A stretch of DNA of 64,000 nt. Origin: an uncultured Acetatifactor sp. GTDB taxonomy: Bacteria > Bacillota > Clostridia > Lachnospirales > Lachnospiraceae. The stretch covers positions 1 through 64,000 of the forward strand of contig CAJUSI010000066.1 of the NCBI GenBank assembly GCA_910589035.1, in the 5' to 3' direction. This document shows, piece after piece, positions 8,830-18,256 of the stretch. The notes under the pieces were generated by a model, which was not told the DNA's origin, made no database searches, and saw nothing but the letters and a program-made list of their open reading frames with translations. The first letter of the stretch is position 1, and each line of letters opens with the position of its first letter. The translations under genes and the position numbers were made by a program.

Positions 8830-9774
8830 TTATTTACGCCTGTGTATTAAATTCAGAATCAGTTGCTTTAAAAATGCATGCTCCCCCTCAAAGCCGTCCA
8901 GAATGGCCGCCGCCTCCCTGGACAAAGCCTCCACCTGGCTTCCAGCCGCTTCCAGTCCCTTCAGGGTTACATAGGTCTGCTTGTGATTCTGGGCATCGCT
9001 GCCCACCGGCTTCCCCAGTTCCCGGCTGTCCCCCGTCACATCAAGGATATCATCCTGAATCTGAAACGCTATTCCGATATTATATGCACATTTTTCAATT
9101 TCCGCCACCTGGCTCCCGCTGGCGCCGGCCAGAATTGCGCCGATCATCATGGCCGCCTGTATCAATGCGGCAGTCTTATGCTCATGAATAAAGACAAGCT
9201 CCCGCTCCGTGATATCCGACTGCAGCTTCTCTGCCGTCACGTCCACGGCCTGTCCGCCTATCATGCCCCGGGCGCCCGCTTTCACCGCCAGCACCGAAAG
9301 CGCGGACCACACCCTCCCTGCCCCGGACAAAGCTGCCTCCGGAAATTCCTGTTCCGCCTTCCCCAAATAATTATTTCCTGCGCCAAGCGCCGTCTCAAAG
9401 GCATAATTCAACAGCGCATCCCCTGCCAGGATCCCCATGGCATCCCCGTAGACACACCAGGTGGTCTCCCTGCCCCGGCGGTAGCGGTCATTGTCCATGG
9501 CAGGCAGATCGTCATGCACCAGAGAATAGGTATGAATCATCTCGATAGCCGCCATAAAGCATTCCACGTCTCTATCCCTTCCGCCCCCGCACATCCGGTA
9601 GGTCTCCCACATTAATATGGGGCGCAGACGTTTCCCTCCGGCAATCAGGCTGTAATTCATGGCCTCCATAAGCCCTGCCTGGCATCCTGTCTCCTTCGGG
9701 AGAAAGCGTGCCAGCACTGCCTCCGCCCGTTCCGTGTCTTCTTTCAGCCTGCTCTCAAACTCCCTGGTATCCAC
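8830..9774 (-). CDS. ispA: Farnesyl/geranyl diphosphate synthase
   Basis: A polyprenyl synthase that makes farnesyl diphosphate from IPP and DMAPP for undecaprenyl and quinone lipids. The 314-residue protein has the first Asp-rich motif in HDDLPAMDNDRYRRG (about residue 90) and the second in QIQDDILDVTGD (about 230). I choose the GTG at 9774 because GGAGGAG lies 7 nt upstream; a TTG at 9780 is too close to that site. The start lies inside xseB, giving a 20-bp overlap and probable coupling. Confidence 0.94.
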   Translation of the reverse strand: MDTREFESRLKEDTERAEAVLARFLPKETGCQAGLMEAMNYSLIAGGKRLRPILMWETYRMCGGGRDRDVECFMAAIEMIHTYSLVHDDLPAMDNDRYRRGRETTWCVYGDAMGILAGDALLNYAFETALGAGNNYLGKAEQEFPEAALSGAGRVWSALSVLAVKAGARGMIGGQAVDVTAEKLQSDITERELVFIHEHKTAALIQAAMMIGAILAGASGSQVAEIEKCAYNIGIAFQIQDDILDVTGDSRELGKPVGSDAQNHKQTYVTLKGLEAAGSQVEALSREAAAILDGFEGEHAFLKQLILNLIHRRK

Positions 9775-9991
9775 TTTCAAACTCCTCCAACTGTCCTTCT
9801 CCGTTCAGCTTCAGCACCTGCTTCTCCACCCGGTCGATCTGATCGTTGCATTTCTTCAAGACCGTCATTCCCTCGTTGTAGGCCCGAAATGCCTCCTCTA
9901 ACGGAATATCGTCTTTTTCCAGTCTTTCAATCAGTTCTTCCAGCCTGGTAAAATTTTCCTCCAGGCTGAGTTTACCTGTCTCTTCGCTCAT
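9755..9991 (-). CDS. xseB: Exodeoxyribonuclease VII small subunit
   Basis: A 78-residue protein with the XseB signature: LSLEENFTRLEELIERLE, followed by IPLEEAFRAYNEGM and a charged helix. It pairs with XseA in the single-strand exonuclease VII. The start has AGGAGG 7-8 nt upstream. It follows xseA by 15 bp and its 3' end overlaps ispA. Confidence 0.95.
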   Translation of the reverse strand: MSEETGKLSLEENFTRLEELIERLEKDDIPLEEAFRAYNEGMTVLKKCNDQIDRVEKQVLKLNGEGQLEEFESGYQGV

Positions 9992-10006
9992 TTGCCGTCC
10001 TCCTGT

Positions 10007-11305
10007 TTATAATCGCCGGGCTCCCGGCATTTTAGGGCCGTCCTGTTCCGTTTCCGGCAGTTTATTCCCCATCTGCCTTTCCCTGCCCATGCCGTTCACC
10101 TCCCGGGTCACGCCGGTCACCTTCGCCTCGATCCTTCCGTCGCTGACTCTTATGAGAATATCCTGTCCTTCCAGCACCTGTCCTGCGGAACGGATATTCC
10201 TGCCCTCCTTATCTTCCACATAGGAATAGCCGCCATTCAGCCGCTCCAAGGGGGAAAGTCCCTTCATCCTCTCAATATAAACCGCCATTTTCTGCCGTCT
10301 TTTGTCCAGGAGCCGGCTCATCCGCGCCTGGAGCTTCTCCTCCGCCGAAAGTGCCTCCATCTTCTTCTGGCGGATACGGTACACGGGACTCACGGTCTTC
10401 AGCCGCAGCGCCCTGTTTTCCGCAAGCCGGCGCGTCTGTGCGAGCTTCCTCTCCATCGCCCGGTTCAGCCTGTCCCTGTACACCCCAAAGGATCCCAGTA
10501 TCTCACGGATATCCGCCACCGCCAGTTCTGCGGCCGCAGAAGGGGTGGGCGCCCGCAGGTCCGCCACATAATCTATGATTGTGATGTCCGTCTCATGCCC
10601 CACCGCAGAGATAACCGGCACCCGGCAGTCAAACACCGCCTGGGCCACCGCCCTCTCGTTAAAGGCCCAGAGATCCTCTATGGAGCCGCCGCCCCTTCCC
10701 ACGATCATCACATCCACCCGAAGCTTCTCCAACGCCCGGATTCCGTTTACTATGCTTGGAACCGCCGCCTCGCCCTGCACAATAGCCGGATAGAGAAGGA
10801 TCTGTACATAAGGATTCCTCCTGCGAGCTATCTGGATGATATCCCGCACAGCCGCTCCCGTATCCGCCGTCACCACCCCCAGAGTCCTGATCAGCCTGGG
10901 AATGGGCTGTTTATATTCCCGGGCAAACATGCCGGCTTCCTCCAGTTCACGCTTCAGGGCCTCATACCTTTCATAGAGCTGTCCGCTTCCGTCCAGCATA
11001 ATCTGCTTTGCATAGAGCTGATACTTCCCGTCCCTCTCATACACATCCACCGTGCCGCCCACAATCACCTGCTGCCCTTCAGACATACGAAAAGAGAGAC
11101 CTGAGCGGCTGCCTGCAAACATCACGCAGCTTATGGTCCCTTTCAAATCCTTCAAAGTGAAATAAATATGGCCGGAGGAATGGTATTTACAGTTGCTCAC
11201 CTCTCCCTTTACAAAGAGGCTGCGCAAAAGATAATCCTGCGTGAACATATTTTTAATATAGGAATTCAATTGTCCTACGGTATAAACATTCCGAATCTCA
11301 ATCAC
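10007..11305 (-). CDS. xseA: Exodeoxyribonuclease VII large subunit
   Basis: The 432-residue catalytic subunit has an N-terminal OB fold (about residues 5-105), a nuclease core that includes GVVTADTGAAVRDI, RGGGSIEDLWAFN and SAVGHETDITI, and a C-terminal coiled coil. Translation starts at a GTG that overlaps the nusB stop (11298-11305). The last 30 residues are polar and look disordered. Gene order nusB-xseA-xseB-ispA matches B. subtilis except that folD is missing between nusB and xseA. Confidence 0.95.
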   Translation of the reverse strand: MIEIRNVYTVGQLNSYIKNMFTQDYLLRSLFVKGEVSNCKYHSSGHIYFTLKDLKGTISCVMFAGSRSGLSFRMSEGQQVIVGGTVDVYERDGKYQLYAKQIMLDGSGQLYERYEALKRELEEAGMFAREYKQPIPRLIRTLGVVTADTGAAVRDIIQIARRRNPYVQILLYPAIVQGEAAVPSIVNGIRALEKLRVDVMIVGRGGGSIEDLWAFNERAVAQAVFDCRVPVISAVGHETDITIIDYVADLRAPTPSAAAELAVADIREILGSFGVYRDRLNRAMERKLAQTRRLAENRALRLKTVSPVYRIRQKKMEALSAEEKLQARMSRLLDKRRQKMAVYIERMKGLSPLERLNGGYSYVEDKEGRNIRSAGQVLEGQDILIRVSDGRIEAKVTGVTREVNGMGRERQMGNKLPETEQDGPKMPGARRL

Positions 11306-11708
11306 CCAGCTTTACAATCTTGGCCAGAATGGCATTCACAAAGCCCCCCGAATTATCCTGGCCATATTTTTTAGCGATTTCCACCGCTTCGTCGATTGCC
11401 ACGCCGGCGGGAATATCCTCGTCATACCGCATCTCATAGATGCCGAGACGAAGCACCGCCAGCTCCACCTTACCCATGCGGGCAGTATCCCAGCCCACGG
11501 TATTCTCCTCAATCAATCTGTCTATCTCATGTATCCTCTCCCGCACTGCCTGACACCTTGCCTCGATGGCATCAGCGTCCTGCCGGGAAGAAATCTCCTC
11601 GTTATCCTCCAGAAACAGCCTCATCTGCCGGGGCATTTCCTCCGCCGGATAAAATGCTTCGCGGAATAAAAGCTTGAAAATCTGCTCTCTCTGCTCGTGT
11701 CGTCCCAT
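11298..11708 (-). CDS. nusB: Transcription antitermination factor NusB
   Basis: NusB binds boxA with NusE to promote rRNA antitermination. The 136-residue product fits the all-helical family: GRHEQREQIFKLLFREAF at the start and DEAVEIAKKYGQDNSGGFVNAILAKI near the end. It lies 39 bp after the Asp23-family gene and overlaps xseA. Confidence 0.95.
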   Translation of the reverse strand: MGRHEQREQIFKLLFREAFYPAEEMPRQMRLFLEDNEEISSRQDADAIEARCQAVRERIHEIDRLIEENTVGWDTARMGKVELAVLRLGIYEMRYDEDIPAGVAIDEAVEIAKKYGQDNSGGFVNAILAKIVKLGD

Positions 11709-11747
11709 TGAATACTCCCCCCTGTACCGGGAAACTTCTGTACGGTT

Positions 11748-12125
11748 CTACCTTACCTTTATGCCGGAAATGCGAATATTGACATCCGTGCACTCAAGTC
11801 CTGTCATATTCTCAATGGCAGCCTTCACCTTCGCCTGCACCTGATGGCAGGTAGCCGGAATATTATAGCCGTATTCCATTGTCACCGCCAGATCCACTCT
11901 CACCTTTCTGCCTGTGACAATCACCCTCACTCCCTTGGTCAGCTTCTTCATGCCGACCCTGCCCATCAGTTCATTTGTAATATTTCCGACCATGGCGCTT
12001 ACGCCCTCCACCTCCGTAGCCGCAAGGGAAGCGATCATTGCCACCACATCGTCCGCAATCTGCACCACGCCCGTATTTTCCTCGGCGTTCAGTACAACTG
12101 TTGTCTTCTCCACTTCTTTTCCCAT
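11748..12125 (-). CDS. Asp23/Gls24 family envelope stress protein (YqhY-like)
   Basis: A 125-residue Asp23 (DUF322) protein with the segment VVQIADDVVAMIASLAATEV and the conserved GVRV..GRKVRVDLAVTMEYGYNIP. In B. subtilis the paralogue YqhY sits in the same place, before nusB, and affects acetyl-CoA carboxylase activity. The ATG at 12125 has GGAGG at 8-9 nt; the longer frame to 12176 has no site. The acc genes that precede yqhY in B. subtilis are absent here. Confidence 0.9.
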   Translation of the reverse strand: MGKEVEKTTVVLNAEENTGVVQIADDVVAMIASLAATEVEGVSAMVGNITNELMGRVGMKKLTKGVRVIVTGRKVRVDLAVTMEYGYNIPATCHQVQAKVKAAIENMTGLECTDVNIRISGIKVR

Positions 12126-12179
12126 TAGAATATCCTCCTGAAAAGCATCTTGCATATAAGAATTAGTATACCACACTTT

Positions 12180-13436
12180 CTAGCTGTTTGTCACCCAAAA
12201 TGTCAATGAGAGTTGTTTTTCATTCTGCGCATAGGCAATACTGCTCTCCCCGCCCGTCAGGTACTGAAAGATTTCCTGTTCCTCTATCAGCTCGCTCACC
12301 ATGGTTTCATAGCACAGAGCGTCGCAGCATTTGATGGTCACATCATTGCGTCCTTCCTCGATGGCCCTCCGGAACAATGCCCCCATCTGCTCCCTGTCAT
12401 AGGAAGTGAAGAAAGCGCCCTCCCGCACATAGTAGTTTGCGCCTGTTGCGGTGCAGTGCGGCATGGCAACCAGTCCGCCGATTGTATGGGTGCGCTGAAT
12501 CTCCTCCGTGGTGACATTCAGGTAGTCGTAATTGATCTCCGGCATATTCAGGGAAACGCCTCCCCCGGCATCCTGCATATCCTCCGTCCGGTAAGAGACA
12601 TCTCCCCATGTGGTATCCACATAATAATACTCTCCGTCTACCTTCACCAGGTTCCAGGCATGTCCTTCCCCGGTCTCCACCGTGCCCAGCACCAGCGTGC
12701 ACTCCAGCCCCAGTCTGTTCAGAAGGTACTGGGTTGCCTTGGCATACCCCTGACAGACCGACAGATGATGCACAAATACAGAATATATGTTCTGATTGTC
12801 CGGGGCATCCAGATCATAATCCGTATTCCGTATCAGGGTCTCATAGACATATTTCACCTTTTCATAGTCGGAGGAAATCGCAGCCGCGCCGTCCAGAATC
12901 GCATCCGCAGCCGCCAGGATTTCCTCCCTTCGCACCGCGGCCGTCTCCGAATCCGTATTGTAGCTTCCTGAAAATTCTATGTCCAACAGCCTATCCCCTC
13001 TCATGTATTTCGTGTAGGAATAACCGTCCACATAAAAAAGCTCCGGATGATCGTTTAAGACGCACTGAAAGATTCTGTCAACATCCGTCTCATCCAATCC
13101 TGCCTCGATCCCCTCCCGGCTCAGACGTACCTTCTCCTGAAAGCCTCCCAGAATCCGCTCCATATCATGATACCACAGCTGTTCCTCCCGGCTCAGGGTA
13201 TTACAGGAAAAGGGGAAGGCTTCCTCCATCAGATAGCACACTTCCGGCTCCGCTTCCTCCACGGAGCTCTCCTCCGGGACATCTTCCTCCTGTGCCACCT
13301 TCCCGGACAGGATCTCACAAAAAATAAAATCCCTGGGAATTTCATCCAGCAGCGCCATCCCCTCACAGCCCGTAAGCATAGTGACCAGAAGTATCATTCC
13401 GGCAATCCGCAGTAAAATGTGCTTTTCCTTCTTCAT
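12180..13436 (-). CDS. Transglutaminase-fold lipoprotein
   Basis: A 418-residue predicted lipoprotein: basic N-terminus, hydrophobic stretch and a lipobox ending LLVTMLTGC. The C-terminal half has a transglutaminase-like (papain-fold) domain with the likely triad Cys in VCQGYAKA, His in GHAWNLV and Asp in YVDTTWGD. A segment DHPELFYVDGYSY precedes it. A paralogue at 22683-24293 shares these motifs. It may act on cell-wall peptides outside the membrane, but the substrate is unknown. The ATG at 13436 fits the signal peptide; a TTG at 13463 is possible. It directly follows prfC. Confidence 0.8.
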   Translation of the reverse strand: MKKEKHILLRIAGMILLVTMLTGCEGMALLDEIPRDFIFCEILSGKVAQEEDVPEESSVEEAEPEVCYLMEEAFPFSCNTLSREEQLWYHDMERILGGFQEKVRLSREGIEAGLDETDVDRIFQCVLNDHPELFYVDGYSYTKYMRGDRLLDIEFSGSYNTDSETAAVRREEILAAADAILDGAAAISSDYEKVKYVYETLIRNTDYDLDAPDNQNIYSVFVHHLSVCQGYAKATQYLLNRLGLECTLVLGTVETGEGHAWNLVKVDGEYYYVDTTWGDVSYRTEDMQDAGGGVSLNMPEINYDYLNVTTEEIQRTHTIGGLVAMPHCTATGANYYVREGAFFTSYDREQMGALFRRAIEEGRNDVTIKCCDALCYETMVSELIEEQEIFQYLTGGESSIAYAQNEKQLSLTFWVTNS

Positions 13437-13463
13437 GGGCAGTCTTCCTTCCCCCTTGTCCAA

Positions 13464-15059
13464 CTAATTTTTACTAAACTCCGCAAGTACCAGCCCCTTA
13501 TTCCTGTCAATCGTCATACCGATACTCCAGGAATTCACAAACAGAAGCAGCGGATTGCCCCTCATGTCCTTCACCTTCTTCATATCGGAGGTGCCGGACA
13601 GCCTTTCGATATCTATCTCATCCTTATTTTCGATCCAGCGGATATGCTCGTAAGGAAGATTTTCCAGACGGATCTCTACATTGTATTCGTTTTCCAGCCT
13701 GTATTTGAGCACGTCGAACTGCAGTACGCCCACCACGCCCACGATGATCTCCTCCAGGCCCGTGTTGAATTCCTGGAAAATCTGAATGGCGCCCTCCTGG
13801 GCGATCTGCTCTATGCCCTTGACGAACTGCTTTCTCTTCATGGTATCCATCTGCCGCACCCTGGCGAAATGCTCCGGGGCAAAGGTGGGAATGCCTTCGT
13901 ACTGGAATTTCTCTTTGGGACTGCAGAGGGTATCCCCGATGGAGAAAATACCGGGGTCGAACACGCCGATGATATCCCCCGCATAGGCCTCGCTCAGGAT
14001 CTTCCTGTCATCTGCCATGATCTGCTGGGGCTGGGAGAGCCTCATCACCTTCCCTCCCTGCACATGGCGCACCTCCGCGGCCGCATCGAATCTGCCGGAG
14101 CAGATTCGCATAAAGGCGATTCTGTCCCGATGGGCTTTGTTCATATTGGCCTGGATCTTGAATACAAAAGCGCTGAACTCATTTTCCGCAGGATCGATAT
14201 ACCCCTTGTCCGACTTTCTGGGCAGGGGCGTGGTGGTCATCTTCAGAAAATGCTTCAGAAAGATCTCCACGCCGAAATTGGTTAAGGCAGAGCCGAAGCA
14301 GACGGGCGTAAGGTTCCCTGCCTGCACGGCCTCCAGATCAAAATCAGCGCCCGCGCCGTCCAGAAGCTCCATCTCCTCCAGCAGCTTGTCCACCGCCGCA
14401 TCTCCGATCTCCCCTCTCAGACGCGCTTCTTCCTTCAGAGGAATCCTGGTGGCAATGCCCTCCTTTGTCCCCTTCTCCGTGTCGGAATAGGAGATCACGC
14501 TCTCCTCCTCCCTGTCATAGACCCCCTTGAACTCCTTGCCCGAACCGATGGGCCAGTTTAAGGGGCAGGTGGCGATCCCCAGCTCCTTCTCGATATCGTC
14601 CAGCAGGTCAAAGGTATCGTTGGCGTCCCGGTCCAGCTTATTGATAAAAGTAAAAATAGGGATTTTCCGCATGACGCAGACCTTGAACAGCTTCCGGGTC
14701 TGTGCCTCCACGCCCTTGGACGCGTCGATCACCATCACGGCGGAGTCCGCCGCCATCAGGGTACGGTAGGTATCCTCGGAGAAATCCTGATGCCCCGGGG
14801 TATCCAGTATATTAATGCAGTATCCGCCGTATTCAAACTGCAGCACGGAGGAGGTGACGGAAATTCCCCTCTCCTTCTCTATCTCCATCCAGTCGGAGAC
14901 GGCATGCCTGGCCGTGGCCTTTCCCTTGACGCTCCCTGCCAGATTGATGGCTCCGCCGTACAGCAGAAATTTCTCCGTGAGCGTGGTCTTTCCCGCGTCC
15001 GGGTGGGAAATAATCGCAAAGGTACGACGGCGGTTTATTTCTTCCGTATAATCGTTCAT
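13464..15059 (-). CDS. prfC: Peptide chain release factor 3
   Basis: RF3 is the translational GTPase that recycles RF1/RF2. The 531-residue protein starts with the G1 motif SHPDAGKTTLTEKFLLYGG, then DTPGHQDFSED (G3) and NKLDRDAND (G4), followed by the beta-barrel domain and the RF3 C-terminal domain. Length and motifs distinguish it from EF-G. It is placed between deoB and the lipoprotein gene. Confidence 0.96.
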   Translation of the reverse strand: MNDYTEEINRRRTFAIISHPDAGKTTLTEKFLLYGGAINLAGSVKGKATARHAVSDWMEIEKERGISVTSSVLQFEYGGYCINILDTPGHQDFSEDTYRTLMAADSAVMVIDASKGVEAQTRKLFKVCVMRKIPIFTFINKLDRDANDTFDLLDDIEKELGIATCPLNWPIGSGKEFKGVYDREEESVISYSDTEKGTKEGIATRIPLKEEARLRGEIGDAAVDKLLEEMELLDGAGADFDLEAVQAGNLTPVCFGSALTNFGVEIFLKHFLKMTTTPLPRKSDKGYIDPAENEFSAFVFKIQANMNKAHRDRIAFMRICSGRFDAAAEVRHVQGGKVMRLSQPQQIMADDRKILSEAYAGDIIGVFDPGIFSIGDTLCSPKEKFQYEGIPTFAPEHFARVRQMDTMKRKQFVKGIEQIAQEGAIQIFQEFNTGLEEIIVGVVGVLQFDVLKYRLENEYNVEIRLENLPYEHIRWIENKDEIDIERLSGTSDMKKVKDMRGNPLLLFVNSWSIGMTIDRNKGLVLAEFSKN

Positions 15060-15138
15060 TTATTTACGTTCCTCCATTTTCAAGTCATCGCAGCAATCTG
15101 TCCGATTCTGCGTTAATTCTGTGTCTCTCCTTTTCGGG

Positions 15139-15312
15139 TCATCGCAGCAGCTTATCCAATTCCGCGTTCAACTTTTCCCGCAGCTGCGTCAGCTCCTCCG
15201 GGCCGGGAAGGTATTCCTCCGCCAGCAGCCCGTCCTCCGGCTGCCCTACCGGGCCGGGCTTCGGCGTGTCCCCTTTTTCTCATCCTTTTCCTTACGGCGG
15301 AGTAACAGCTCC
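15139..15312 (-). other. Possible small or remnant frame between deoB and prfC
   Basis: After the deoB stop a second frame runs through the intergenic region, ending EELTQLREKLNAELDKLLR at the TGA at 15139-15141. It is charged and helix-like, as in real proteins, but has no ATG after the preceding stop inside deoB. The 3' end of this frame (about 15139-15172) is repeated in degenerate form at about 15084-15117. It may be the tail of a lost gene; I cannot name it. Confidence 0.25.
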
Positions 15313-16521
15313 GTCTTCTCCGGAGGAAATCAGCATACTCTCTCCCTCAAAGGCAGGCGCAATGCCGAAGTAATGCAGCACCGTGGCTCCGATATCCGCA
15401 AAGGTTTTCCTGGTCCCCAGATTCCCCGGCGGGATCTGCGGCCCGTACATCAGAAAGGGCACATACTCCCTGGTGTGGTCGGTGGAAGCCTTATATGCCG
15501 GGTCACAGCCGTGGTCCGCGGTGATCATCAGGATATCCTCCCGCCGCATTTTTCCCAGGATCTCCGGAAGCCTGCCGTCAAAATAAGTCAGGGCTTTCGC
15601 GTAGCCGTCCACATCCCTGCGGTGCCCGTACAGCATATCGTAGTCCACCAGGTTTACAAAGCAATGCCCCTCAAAGTCTCTGTCCAGGTACTCCAGCGTC
15701 CTCTCTATGCCCTCCTCATTGCCGCCTGTATACACATATTCCGTGATTCCCTTCCCGGCGAAGATGTCCTGAATCTTCCCCACCGCTATCACGTCCTTCC
15801 CGCTGCCCGACAGCTGGTCCAGCATGGTCACCGACGGAGGAAGAATCGAGAAATCATGCCTGCGGGACGTCCTGGTAAACTGCCCCGCGCAGGAACCGAT
15901 AAAGGGCCGCGCGATCACCCTTCCCACGCCATGCTCTCCCTGCAGGATTTCCCTGGCAATGCGGCAGTATTCATACAGCTTTTCCGGCGGAACAATCTCC
16001 TCATGGGCCGCTATCTGAAACACGCTGTCCGCGGAGGTGTACACGATCAGATCCCCTGTCTTCACATGGGCCTCCCCGTAATCCTGAATCACCGCCGTGC
16101 CGGAATAGGGAAGATTGCAGAGAACTCCCCTGCCCGTCTTCCGGGCGAATTCCTCCAGAATTTCATCTGGAAAGCCCTGGGGATAGGTGGGAAGAGGCCT
16201 GGGCGAATAAATTCCCGCAATCTCCCAATGGCCTATGGTAGTATCCTTCCCCCGGGAGCGCTCGGCCATACGGGCAATCACCCCGCTGTGTCCTTCTCCC
16301 TGCCGGCCGCTTCCTGCCCCTGTGCTTCCCTGCACCATGGGATTCTCCTTTACCCCGTCTATCTGAAAGAGCCCCAGCTTCTCCATATGGGGCATTTGAA
16401 AGAATGGGCTGGAGGACACGCTTCTCAGGGTATTGACATTTATATCCCCATAGGAAGCCGCATCCTCCATGGCGCCGATTCCAAAGCTATCCAGGACGAT
16501 CAAAAACACTCTCTTCATCAT
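15292..16521 (-). CDS. deoB: Phosphopentomutase
   Basis: DeoB interconverts ribose- or deoxyribose-1-phosphate and the 5-phosphate in nucleoside salvage. The 409-residue product has alkaline-phosphatase-superfamily metal motifs: VLDSFGIGAMEDA at the N-terminus (Asp ligand), the phosphorylated Thr region KDTTIGHWEI, VNLVDYDMLYGHRRD, and ITADHGCDPAYKASTDHTRE near the C-terminus. I chose the ATG at 16521 (AGAGG 9 nt upstream); the neighbouring ATG at 16518 is equally possible. It lies downstream of spoIIIAH, 67 bp away. Confidence 0.93.
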   Translation of the reverse strand: MMKRVFLIVLDSFGIGAMEDAASYGDINVNTLRSVSSSPFFQMPHMEKLGLFQIDGVKENPMVQGSTGAGSGRQGEGHSGVIARMAERSRGKDTTIGHWEIAGIYSPRPLPTYPQGFPDEILEEFARKTGRGVLCNLPYSGTAVIQDYGEAHVKTGDLIVYTSADSVFQIAAHEEIVPPEKLYEYCRIAREILQGEHGVGRVIARPFIGSCAGQFTRTSRRHDFSILPPSVTMLDQLSGSGKDVIAVGKIQDIFAGKGITEYVYTGGNEEGIERTLEYLDRDFEGHCFVNLVDYDMLYGHRRDVDGYAKALTYFDGRLPEILGKMRREDILMITADHGCDPAYKASTDHTREYVPFLMYGPQIPPGNLGTRKTFADIGATVLHYFGIAPAFEGESMLISSGEDGAVTPP

Positions 16522-16588
16522 CTCTTCTGTCCTCTCTGATACCATTTTACATAAGTATACCACAACCTCTATGTAAAACAAACTATTT

Positions 16589-17350
16589 TTATTGCACCAC
16601 GGTACTGATGATGATATTCTCGGCGGAAATTTCCGTCTTGCGCTTCACGATATCCTCGATCTGCGCCCTCATGACATCATCCAGCGCGGCCGCATTGACC
16701 ACCACATCCACCGCATTGCCGTTGATGCTCACCACCACATCCTTATAGCCCTTTGCCTCCAGAAGGATCTCCGCCGCTGCCTCCTTCTCGGCAATGGCAG
16801 TCATCTGTACCATACTGTCCACGGCAGCCTGCTTCTGCTCATCCGTAAGCCCTTCACTGTTGATGATATCCAGCAGTGTCTCCTTGTTTTTTGCCCTGGT
16901 CTGCTCCTTTAAAAGCTTTGCATCCGAGAGGATACTTAAACCCGCGGTGGAAGTAAATACGGCCTCGCCGGGGATCTCCCCCTCCTCCGGGGTAGCTCCT
17001 GGCGTCTCTCCCTCCGCCGTTCCGGATGCATCCGCCACTTCCATATCCGTATCCAGATAATTATCCGTGATAATATCCAGATCCGTATCCAGGCTTTCAA
17101 TATCGTTCTCCCCGCTGCTCAGATCCTCCTCCGACAAATCCAGCAGACCGTCCGATGTGTAATTTTCCGTTATCACGCCGCCGGAATCCGCAGGGCTGGT
17201 ATCGTCTTCTCCGGTACTGTTCTGCTCCATTGTCTGAATTTCCTCCTCAAGTCCGGTTCCCGCAAACTGCAGATAGCCTGCAATTGCAATCATAATTGCC
17301 AATGCGGTTATCATAAGCTGATTTTTCTTGATTAAGCTCTTCACTTTCAT
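16589..17350 (-). CDS. spoIIIAH: Stage III sporulation protein AH
   Basis: SpoIIIAH is the mother-cell half of the SpoIIQ-SpoIIIAH zipper and channel that links mother cell and forespore. The 253-residue protein has one N-terminal transmembrane helix (about residues 12-30), a long acidic linker (about 35-130), and a C-terminal ring-building domain related to YscJ/FliF. It is the last gene of the spoIIIA operon. Confidence 0.92.
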   Translation of the reverse strand: MKVKSLIKKNQLMITALAIMIAIAGYLQFAGTGLEEEIQTMEQNSTGEDDTSPADSGGVITENYTSDGLLDLSEEDLSSGENDIESLDTDLDIITDNYLDTDMEVADASGTAEGETPGATPEEGEIPGEAVFTSTAGLSILSDAKLLKEQTRAKNKETLLDIINSEGLTDEQKQAAVDSMVQMTAIAEKEAAAEILLEAKGYKDVVVSINGNAVDVVVNAAALDDVMRAQIEDIVKRKTEISAENIIISTVVQ

Positions 17351-17423
17351 TCCCCTCTTTGTGTTTTACTACTTCATTGTATGAGCCTTCAAAATAATAT
17401 ATGCTTTGGACATTTGCAAATTA

Positions 17424-18083
17424 TTACATTTCGTCCTCCTGCGCCGGACTCATTCTCACCACCTTTACCTTATGAGCCTCCACCCCGAAAAGTGCCTGCG
17501 CAATCTCCACGATGGTCCGGTTCACCGTTCCCTGGCCGGCTCCCTCTGCCACCACCAAAACGCCCTCTATCCGGGGAGGCAATGTCTTGATCACATAGGG
17601 CTCGCTTGCACTGCCCTCCGTCCGATATACCGTATTTTCCCCCGATTCCGTCTCTCTGACAGTGCGGCTTCCCCCCTGGGAATCCTTTTCGTCGGTAGAA
17701 GACCGGCTCACAGGCTCTTCCTTTTCCACAACCAGCTCCCGGGAGGATTTCAAGGTGATCATCACTTCCACTTTTCCCACATTTTCCATTTGGGACAGGG
17801 CTTCCGTGAGACGTTTCTCCAGATAAGCGGCATATTCCTCCGTGTCCGCTTCCCCGCCGCTCCCTCCCTTCCCGTCCGTCCCCTCTGCTGCGCTACCCCC
17901 TGATGCCGTCCCGCCGCCCTGCACGCCGGTGATTCCGTCCGCATCTCTCCCCCCGTCCTCCTTGGCGGGAAGCGCTATGATAACCAGCAATATCCCCATC
18001 AGTATGAGAATGATGAAGTTATCCTTCCGAAACCATTTCTGCAGCCCTTTCCGGGCCGCCCACTGCTTCCAATCCATGCCCAT
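17424..18083 (-). CDS. spoIIIAG: Stage III sporulation protein AG
   Basis: SpoIIIAG forms a large ring in the mother-cell outer forespore membrane as part of the feeding-tube complex. The 219-residue product has a transmembrane helix at about residues 22-42, a Gly/Ser-rich acidic linker, and the ring-building domain with VGKVEVMITLKSS and the segment EGVLVVAEGAGQGTVNRTIV. AGGAGG precedes the ATG at 18083. Confidence 0.92.
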   Translation of the reverse strand: MGMDWKQWAARKGLQKWFRKDNFIILILMGILLVIIALPAKEDGGRDADGITGVQGGGTASGGSAAEGTDGKGGSGGEADTEEYAAYLEKRLTEALSQMENVGKVEVMITLKSSRELVVEKEEPVSRSSTDEKDSQGGSRTVRETESGENTVYRTEGSASEPYVIKTLPPRIEGVLVVAEGAGQGTVNRTIVEIAQALFGVEAHKVKVVRMSPAQEDEM

Positions 18084-18148
18084 ACTCTTCCCTCCTCACT
18101 GCACAGGCTCCGCCCTTCCCGCAAGCGCAGGTTCTCCTGCGGAAGCAC

Positions 18149-18256
18149 TCTCTTCTGCAACGGCAGCCTATTTTACAGATACACACTATTCTGCTGCGGC
18201 AGCCTGTTCTGCGGATACATACTATTCTGCTGCGGCAGCCTGTTCTGCAGATGCGG
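18149..18256. repeat. 36-bp tandem repeat spanning the spoIIIAF stop codon
   Basis: Two near-identical 36-bp copies (starting at 18185 and 18221) and a degenerate third copy on the low-coordinate side lie at the 3' end of spoIIIAF. Each of the two good copies encodes the tail SAEQAAAAE and ends in TAG. The unit is 12 codons, so the frame is kept. Only the first copy met by the ribosome is translated; the second is a duplicated tail after the stop. Confidence 0.8.
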
